In this document: piece after piece, positions 38,501 through 48,900 of the stretch | How the letters are laid out: each line of letters starts with the position of its first letter | How positions within the stretch are numbered: position 1 is the stretch's first letter | Assembly (NCBI RefSeq): GCF_048128805.1 | Contig: NC_136004.1 | Location: 17,442,685 to 17,506,684 of the forward strand | Source: Centroberyx gerrardi | Lineage: Eukaryota > Chordata > Actinopteri > Beryciformes > Berycidae | DNA: 64,000 nucleotides | Direction of reading: 5' to 3' | The notes under the pieces: model-generated | Told to the model about the DNA's origin: nothing | What the model saw: only the letters and a program-made list of their open reading frames with translations | Database searches by the model: none | Made by a program: the position numbers and the translations under genes

Positions 38501-41500
38501 CCCTCAATAGCCTCCTAATTAGTGCTTCCAACAGTCAGTAAGGAAGTTGTTGCACATGAATTGGGCTCTCACTATGCTTTGCTCAGTATGGGGCTTATAA
38601 GGTGCTCGTATCACATATTATTGGATTTATTGGATGGGAAATTATTCAACTATTGAGGGAAAACCCATAGTTAATAGTTAATGTGTTCCCTAATCTAAAG
38701 TTACAGAACTTTTTTTTCCCACCCTTGCCGCTCTCTGTCCTGTAGCGGGGAGAGTGCGGAGAGCCCAGACACGGGTTCTGCTGCTGGAGTCTCCGAGGCC
38801 CCCCCTGCTGTCATCCCATCCCAGGGAGACCTCCTGGGAGATCTGGTCAATCTGGACCTGACCCCTCCCACCACAACCGGACCACCACCCCCCACCTCCG
38901 GCATGCAGATGGGGGCCATGGACCTTATTGGAGGAGGACTGGACAGCCTGGTAGGTGTTCCCCTCTGCCACCAATACTGTTCTGCTGAAGCTGTCAGGCT
39001 CTAAAAGGCATCTCAAAATCTCTCTGACAAACCAATGGGTTTTCCACTGGTCAGCTAGTTTCTCTAATGGGAGTTAGTTACAGTACTGTATGATTTTTCT
39101 TCTTTCTACCTTTTATTTGTGCTTTCTTCTGCTTTCTTTTTTCCTTTTGACCCTTGTGTCTTTTCCTCTCTTTGTTCAATGCTACACCTGCAGATGGGGG
39201 ATGAGTCTGAATCGGTAACTACATGGAGGGAGAGGGCACAGCAGTCACACATCATGTCATACCATTTTAGCGCTAAGAGATGAACTTGATCACTGCCATG
39301 TTTTACTCTCTTGTTCACATGCATCTGTCTGACATTTCCACACATCATTCATCATCTCTTATCATCCTGATATGTACCGTAAATGTGCCGTTCAACCCAT
39401 CTCTTCTTACCTCTGGGCTCTGCGGTGTGTTTCATCTTTCAATCAGCCGCACATGTCGCGGACGGACACTCCTCAGTCACCTCAGCTCTCACATCAGTCC
39501 CCATCGCCCCCAGATTACAGCCCCACTGAGGTTGGTCCAGGGGGCCGTGGTGGACCAGTAAAGGCCAGCGCCAGCCTAGAATCCCCTGTTGTCCCCTGTG
39601 TACCGCTGTGACCTTTTGAATAATCTTCCCCAGCAGTTGCTCTGTGTCTTTTGTAGTTCACCAGACTTGCAGTTCCTATCAAACTGTTTTAGTTCCCACT
39701 TTCCTCTGAGATTTTAGGAAAGCTTGCCCATGTTTTACAATTGTATCTTCTATGTAGTTGAGCTTTGCCAGTCTTTTCCATCACTGTATGTTTTGCATCA
39801 TCACCTTTGTTCACTGTACCCCTAACCTTATTATCATCACCACAATAGTGACACACACACTTGATTGCTTTCACTTATTGCTCAATGAGTAGCATTTATG
39901 CAAACCCAATTGGAACTCAATAGTCACGCTGCTGGAATTATAGTGGATAGTGAGAGTTCAGTTACATAAAATGAGAAGTAAACTTAAAATATTCTAAGCC
40001 CTGTACTGATACCCCCTTTTGCTAGATGTTACTCTTTCACAGTCTGTCGTTAATCATGAGAATGGCTACTTAGACCCTCACACTCCTCCATCCATCCTCC
40101 TCAAACCTCCCAGAATGTTCTTTTATATTGCACCAATATATAACCTGCATTTTTGTGCTCTCTGTTTTTTCCCCTCACTCAGCTTGGCGGAGACATCGGA
40201 GGAAGTCCTGCTGTAAGTCATCTTGTTTGATTTTTCACACATCTTGCGTTTTGATTGCTCAATACGGAGTGACTTTGAATGTGTTTAGGGTAACCTGTTG
40301 CTTTGTGGTCCACAGATGGGGGCTGGTTTTGGGGCTGCTCCAGCTGTAATGCTGGCCTCCTTCAACACCCCAGTGGGTGGTGGTCTGAGCGACCTGTTTG
40401 ACCTGGGAGGGGGAGTTGGTATGCCCATGGGAGCCTACATCCCTTCTAAAACAGTGAGTCTCCATATGCTGTGATGGGACACAGTAATATAGCAGCAGTG
40501 GCAGGCCAGAATAGGAAATAAACAGAATGTTAATCAGCTGCAAAGACAATAAAATGATTGACTGCACTGCATGTGTGTTAATGCCTAATAGGTGAATAAG
40601 CGGTGCTCTCTGTGTTCAGGTGTGGCTACCAGCTATGAAGGCCAAGGGTCTGGAGATTTCGGGGACCTTTGCCCGTCGTGCTGGGGTCATCCAAATGGAG
40701 ATGACCCTCACTAATAAAGCTATGAGTGTCATGACTGACTTTGCCATCCAGTTCAACAGAAACAGGTGAGAGCACTTTGATGAATACTAAAATTAAATGG
40801 TGTAAATCTTGAGCACCGTGCATGGGCATCATTGTTTAGATTCTTGTATGTTTGTTCATCTTTGTGACTTTGTCTTTTTTCCTCTGTGTTCATCTGTAGC
40901 TTTGGTCTCGCCCCGGCCGGTCCACTCCAGGTTCTCACTCCCCTCAGCCCAAACCAGACTATTGAAGCCGCCCTCCCCCTCAACACCGTGGGACCCGTCA
41001 TGAAGATGGAGCCCCTCAATAACCTGCAGGTAATTTCCCCACAGTGTGCGTGTGTGTTTTTTATTTAATTATTTATTTTTGCTTTCATTTTATGTGGATA
41101 TGCAAGTCTACATGTCAGCTTAACATTGAGGTTAGAATAATTTGTCATTTTGGACAGTAACAGATTTTTTAAAATCTTTTTTGCTATGTACAGTTTTCAA
41201 TTTGGGTGTCAAATGATACAATTACCATGGGACTAGCAAGAGCATAATGGTTTGAGGATGGTTTAGTACCACAGATGTTATCCGCCTGTAGTGATTTAGC
41301 CAACTATGTGCTCTATACTGCCTTTGAATAATTTAGTTTGGAATGTCGGCAACACCTGAATTCTCATAGAGATGCGTTGTAATGTAGAATTTCCTTAGAA
41401 GAGCAACTGAAGATTTTAAGACTCTGTTGTTTCTAGGTTGTTAAGTCACTGCATGTTGAGTTTTTCATGAAATATGAGAAAAGATTACTCAGAGCTCAGT

Positions 41501-44500
41501 TTGTCCAGATTGTTTTGCCAATCTGGCTCTTGCATATTTTTTTTTACAGTTCTTCCTCCAAAATTAGCGTTGTCAGTATTCTAACCTCTTAGTCATTTAT
41601 CTTTTTATATCCCAAATGAGGACTACAGAGCTGAAACATCAAAAAATTTGTCTTGGTTAAAATACTTATACTGTATCTCATCAGACATTAGGTTTTGTTC
41701 TTATCATATGCTTGTAATGATTATCGAGCAATGCCATTGTAAGTTTCCATCCTTGTTGCGTGAGGCTTTGCTTTTTGTCATTAGCAATTCAGCTACCATG
41801 AGGTTGAATTCCCATGCTGCAAATGAAAAGGAAATAAAATATAAGACAGCCTTCAGAACAGTTGTGATTAGGTCCAAATAAAAAGAGATGAAGAGGCTGG
41901 CTTCTTTTTGATCAGGGCGGTTCTTTTAACTGGGTAGAATAGTGCGCTGGCGCCCGGTGCAGCTGGAGAGAGGAGATAAGAGAGTCGAGGGGGGATGATG
42001 GAGGTGGGGACAGTCATTAGTGGTCACACAACACATGGCTGCTTTGTTTCTCCTGGTCTCAGTAACCTTCCACTCTGCTGCCTGTGCGCTCTGCTTTGAA
42101 GGGTACTACCACCCATTTTAACATGTCCAATCTTATTCTTGTCTTTTGAGAGGTTCTCTGTTATTCTTGTCTTGATGGGAGATAGTGCCTCAGAGCATTA
42201 TTTGGAATGCTTTCTTTCAGTTTTGTGCTGAATGAACACTGCCACAGGCTGCCATTATATCACTAAAACCCCTTCAAAATCACTGCATTTAAGGAAAACG
42301 CCATAGTAACTTTGGGTGGCAGTTTCCTAGGCCATTTTGCCGTAGTAGAGCCTTCTTCTCTAAAGATAATGTGACACCTCAGTTTAAAGTGTCATCACCC
42401 TGTGGAGGGTTGTTTGTTTTTAGATGCATTGAAAACCTATGTCAGTGATGAAACGAGCACAGTTGGCTATTCAATAGTGAGCATATTCCAAAAAATAGTC
42501 TGATAGATCAACTTATCATACAACATAAGACCTGTAATATGTCAAAAATTGTAGTATTGCCTTCAAAGCTGGATTTGGTGTCTGACCTACTCTTCTTTGG
42601 TCACCTTTGCTCCACACAGACAGTAGTTATTACTTTTGCTTCCCCTTACTAATAGAGCTCCAGTCCTTCAATTTACTAAAATTTTGACTGTAAAGGATTC
42701 TGTAGCCCCTTTTGTACTCCTTGTATTACCGACAGTCCTGCACTGCACCCATGACTAAGACGCCCTCATAAATTATTCAGGAGTCATTCTCCTGCCATCC
42801 TCTGGCTGTACTCACTGTCCTTCCCTCAACACTCCTTTGTTGAGCAGCCTGATCAATATCACCGCCCGCAGCCCGTCACTGCTCCAGGTGCCTCCATTAT
42901 ACAGTAGTTGTTATTGTGTTTCAATGTCTTCCGTTTTTGCCATCAGCACCCCTAGACTGTAGAGCGTCCTGCTTGAGGAACTAAATAATTTTTCAAAATG
43001 CACTTTCATAGACTTGCTTTTATGTGATGTTTTAGATTTTTGCCCACTTTTCAAACTTGCCTTTTTTTTAACCACTTTTCTTTTGAATGTGTCTCCTATT
43101 TTTATCTTCTTTTATATTTTGTTATTCTTGCCACTTGTAAAGCACTTTGTAAACTGCTTTTATGTAATTGCTCTATAAATAAAGCTTATTTTTGATATTT
43201 TTAGACTCTAGATATTGCATGCCACATTTCTCTGGTAAATAGACGCCTCCAGCCTGCCTTAGACTGAGAGACATGAAGGGAGACCAGAGACAGAACATGA
43301 ATTTCAGCGATAAAACTGTAGAATATAGTGTTGCAGAGATGTGATGGTAATGATGTGTGTTATTCCCAAAGGCCTGTAACCTTGTTCAGTAAATGCCACA
43401 AATACACCAGCAATAGAGATCCTTAAAGGGCACTTGAAAAGTAATTACTTATGTATTGCTTCTTGTTTCTCCTCCTGTCGTCCTCCTCTACCCCCTCCTT
43501 GGATGTAATCACTCTTCGCAGGTGGCTGTTAAGAACAACATTGACGTATTCTACTTCAGCTGCCAGTACCCCATCAGCATGTTGTTTGTAGAGGATGGGA
43601 AGATGGGTGAGTGTCTCTTGGCCAATTCTCTTCCTTCAAAAGCCTCAAACCCTATTGACGTCAACACAGGACAATTACGTCAGTCTTTCCATCGAGTGCA
43701 CATTTGTGTGACTGTTGAGCTGTGTGTGTATGTGTGCAACGCAGACACAGATTTGTGTGAGCGTCCGCATGCCTGCACTCATGCATCTGGGGGCTGCGCA
43801 CTTGCTTCTAGATTGCGCAGCAGTGGTGTTTTTGGTCAGTTGTGTCTTTTTCTTTTTTTTTGCTCACTCTGGTGGATTCAATCTGGGAAAACGTGTTGGC
43901 ATTTCTCCCTGTGGAGCCTCCAGATGGGGCCATCAGTGGGACTGCTGCCGGAGGCTGCGAGCTAATGCTCCGAAGCCTAAACCACAGCAGGAAGCCTTAT
44001 GTCCAGAGTAGCAACAAATCCACCATTTCATTGTGTTTTGTTTTTTCCTTGTTTTTTTGTTCCACTGCAGTCTGTACCTCTACCAGTACAAATCCTATTT
44101 TTCATTCCTCATAAACATCTCACTGTGTGCTGTGTCTTCTTGTTTCTTCATCCACAGAGAGACAGGTGTTCCTTGCTACATGGAAAGACATTCCTAATGA
44201 CAATGAGTCCCAGTTCCAGATCAAAGACTGTCATCTCAACTCAGGTGAGAAGGAGGAGGAGAGAAAGTTGAAGACAATTGCAGGAGCTAAAGAACACTAT
44301 ACTGTGCCTCCTATAGCTTGCAGCCTCTTCATGCGAGTGACAGCCAGTAGCTTAAGATGTGGTGCTAGGATGACAGAGCAGTGGCGATCTGAAAGCCTGA
44401 TCCTCACTAATGAAGCAAATTGTATTTGATGAGAACTCATCATAGTCTGCGGTCCCTATTTACGAGTGATAATTTAGTTTTACACAAGCGTGAGAGCAGC

Positions 44501-45928
44501 TGAACTGGAGAAGAATTCCTAATGACAGCTTAATGGAGATTTCCCCAACAGATTGAATTTCTTCTTCGTGAACAAAGAGAGAGGGTTTCAGATCCTGCTG
44601 GGGCATGGCAGCGAGATGGAGGCTGAGGAGGGAAGTTAATTTCAAATTAGTGTCTATATCTTTGCTACACAGACAGCTGGGATGCAGTGACTACCACTGA
44701 ATTTAGTGAATGATTTAGGGAAAAAGAAATCCTGCAGGGTCTGGTACATTCAGTGGCGGTTTTTAGACAACCACAGAATGTGACAGGAGTCAGTGAGGCA
44801 GACTACATATTGAAAAATAATAATACTATTCAGAGAACTTGGACAAAAAAAAGAGCAGTAACTTTTTCAGACTCAGAAAAGAAGAGGCAGTAAACATTTA
44901 AACAGTACCAATGTACACTGTGTGAATCTTTGAATGTGTTCCCTCCATAGATGCAGCCTCCAGCAAACTGCAGGGCAGCAACATCTTCACCATAGCCAAG
45001 CGCACAGTGGAGGGTCAGGACATGCTGTACCAGTCTATGAAACTCAGCAATGGCATCTGGGTGCTGGCTGAGCTGCGGGTGCAGGCGGGAAACCCAAACT
45101 ACACGGTGAGCATAAACCTTGCAATGGTTGTATCCGTGACGTCACTGTTTTGTTGACGCCACCATTTTGACTCCCAGTTTGACTCCCAAAAGAAATACTC
45201 ATCAGTTAAAGAAAGTGCCTACCTTCACTATTTCATTAAATAATGCACTTTACTTACAGAGCACCGATTAAAAATGTTATATGTTGTGCTGTCAGTTGTA
45301 ATAATCGTGTCGGGATGGAGGGGGTGAAATTTCATTATTTTCCCACTGATAAAGGGAGACGTGACACAGTAGCAACAATTTTATAATTATGTTATGTTAT
45401 CTTACCTCCCCGGTAATCAGGAACAAGTTTATTCGCTTGAATATTAAGTACTTTTGGATAGTTTCACCCACCCAGAAGTGAAACACAGAAATGCATCGGT
45501 TCTTTTGTATGCCTGAAGGGTTTGACCGGAACCGGGAGATGGGTTGTGAATAAGATGTAGCAGGTTATCTGCAGACTTTAGTGGTGTCAGCGATGCTGGT
45601 GTTGGAGAGCAAGGGTCACATCCTCCAAGAAATAGATTAAATCTTTTTAAAATGTCTTTCCTCCCCTTCCGAAGTCAGTTGAGTCGTTTGCGTGCTCATG
45701 GTCACTTGTTGTGTAGTTTGTGGTTAATATGGAACCAAACAAAAACAAAACGCTCACGTCACCGCAAGTGATAGATGGAGACAGATGACATCATACCAGC
45801 AGTTGAGCTGAACGAGTACAGACATGACCGTGATTGAGGTGTGGTGATGAGTGGCGAGAGAGTGTTGAAGGGGAGAGAGTGGTTGATTGCTCATTGATTG
45901 GAGTGTGGTTCTAGTATCAGTGACTCAT

Positions 45929-45964
<36 letters not shown>

Positions 45965-48900
45965 AGGTGTGCCCATGCGTTTGCGTGTGTGTTCTCCCTT
46001 GTGATGCTGCATGTCTGTGCTTTGTCAGTGCGCTGCGGCCTCCGCCCCTGATGGATCGTGTTTGCCTTTCGAAATCCTGCATGACTAGTCCAGAACTGTG
46101 ACCTTGGTGTGACTCTCCTCCCAGCTCATTACTCAGTCTCCCTGAGATCATGTTTTTATTCATAAGGTGGCATTTAATGTCTTTTTGTTTCCTGGATGAG
46201 TCAATTTACGTCAGTCACTCCCGTCTTGCTCAGTAAATCTGTATGTTCAGAATTTTAAACTTAACATTGACACCCTCCAGAATTTAATGAGGAAACTTGA
46301 CCTGATATAGAAGATTAGGAAAATTAAGTCAGCCTTAAGTGGCAGTTCATTGAGGTAAAGTATGAGGTTATTTGGATTTGAATGCCATGGTTTTTATTAA
46401 ACAATTTTGTCGCAGTGTGTTCTTTTGTGTATAATTATTTTCTGTTGGACTTGTGTGTTTTTCATTTTCTTGTCCTTGTTTTGTTGTGTTTTTATGTCCC
46501 CTCTGCGTCCATTTGTGGTGTTGGCTCATTAATTCAGGATCTGGAGGTTGGTGCTATTATCACAATGTTTTCATTCGTCCACCTTCAGCTGTTTCTGTTC
46601 TTGCTCCTTCTGTCTTTTTCTTCACGTCTCCCACTCTGGTTTCATGTTGTTACTGAATTTTTAATGCCAGATGTTTCCTCAGTGCGCCTGGAAAGGCTCT
46701 CCTGCCCGCTTTCTACAGATGGATGCCATCATAAAATGTTTAGTGAAGACTAGATATTCTATCTAACCATGTTGCATGTACAGCGTGCGTCTCTCTGTGC
46801 TGCTGGCTGCTGCATGGTCCCAGTGCTCTCTTGGCACAGCACATGAAAGCCAAGCTGCCAAAGCCTTTTGTCGGCAGCTATTTTTAGAAACGAAGAAGTA
46901 AAGCCCTGCCACCGCATGTTTTCTGGTTTCTGTTGAGTTTATGAAGACTAGATTCTCTGTGTGATTTTACAGCAGCCATTACTTTTCCATGAGCAGAGGA
47001 GTGTGCTAGCTTGTTTGGTATTTGCTGCTGCAGACCTTTACTTTTTGTAGGTTAAACATGGCTTGGCTTAATTCTCTGGTATCACACCACTTAATTGGCT
47101 TCTCCTCTCCCATGATGCCTCACTACTTGTATCACTACCTTTTTGACATGGAACATAGTGCCCTCATCTCCCATCCCCTGTCCCCATGGCAACGATGTGA
47201 CCAATAGTGTTGGCTGATTCTCTCTCCCCGCCTCCTGAGCTGGTAATTGCAAGGGTTTCAGTAAAAGTGATAGTTTCAACACAGAAATGGACACCCTTCA
47301 CCACCATGCTGCCCGACACTCCCTTTCTGTGTGTCTAACGTAGAGTTAATATTTTTTCCCAGAAGTGACTATTTTTGGTTAACACATTTAATTGACATGC
47401 TAAATGATGTAGGGCAAGACCTAATTTAGTAGCCTACCTAAAGGAGCCCCGCTTTAGACTGGAAACCTATTTGAACATAACTTATGCCCAGCGACATAGG
47501 CTGTGTGTCAATATCAAAGCTTATGATGAAGATGCATATTAAGTATATAATAGTATTAAGTATATAAATTATACTTTATCTTTTAGCTTCACATCCTGAG
47601 GGAAACTCTGTGATGGATATTTACGTTGATATAGTAGCAGTGTTAATTTCTTAACTTGACAAGATCATGATTAAAAAATGAGGCCTCTATGATGTGTAAT
47701 TTTTACCAGTGTCATGTGTTCCCCAAAACATGCCAATTTTCAGTCCTTGAATTTCACCAAACAAGACTTTGAAAGGCATGAAAAAGTCCTTGAATTTGAT
47801 GCCCAAGTGAGTGGGAACCCTGTAATAAGTTTAAGATGAAAACAAGTAGCCGTGCTGCATTGGTTCATGAAAATGCTGCGGCAGCCCCAGGCTGCGATTT
47901 ATGCAACGTTTTATAATGGCCCCTGCAGTGTTTCTAGGCTGTTTATTTGCTTGTGTGTCCAATGATGTGCATCCATGTGCCTGTCCGTCATTGGAGTAAG
48001 TTGGTAGAAAGAAAAAACCTCCATTGCACATGAAACTTGAACATTTTTGAGACTTTACATTAGAAAAGATTCCCTTGGGATGATGAAAAGAAGCTGGATA
48101 ATAGCCAGGGTGGTGTTTTTATTTCTTCATCTCTGATTTTCTCTCAATCCACACTAGTAGTTACACACCTCCGGGTGATCGCCACCCTCCTCCATCATTA
48201 CTGTAGTTCCCTGTTCTCACATTTCTTTGTCAGGCGAGGAAATATTTTATTTATATATAATGTTTTATTTCCTTGCCTGTCTACCCCTAATGTAATACTG
48301 ATAATTTAGCAGTAAGCCTTAAGCAGAATGCATGCGTACCACACTACCCAACTGGTGACAGACTGTCTTAATAGCTGGTTCTACACAGCAGCTAGAGCAT
48401 CCGCATTTCCTCACATCTTGCCCCATGCTGACAGCAGAGTGCCTGCCTAAATATTGCCAACAGCAGCATGCATTAGTAAGGAGGCCTGAGTGCACTGAGG
48501 CAACATTCAAGGAGCTGTGCAATGTTCCCGCTATTCCAGCGCTGCTCTGTGGTATCTACTGTAACGCTGCTCACGGACACTCCATCGCCTTGGGTTGATC
48601 TCCTATTCATTTTGTCCGGGAGAGACCCGGTATGAACCTCTCAACTGTCAGACTTGCCACGTCTCTGCTGAATAATTGATTATAATCATAATGCCGACAC
48701 CCTCAATGACACAACATTATCTATCCGGATGCCATTATCACAAAGCTCTAGCTGTCTTGTGTGTTTCCTGTAAAGAGCCGGTTCCAGACACTGGGAAAAT
48801 TGACTCCTGCAATATGAGCGCAGATGAAAAGGAACCTGCCTTTTGTGAGGCTGTATCAGATCCTGAAGCTACTCCCAGCCTGGAATAACATCAAAAGAGT

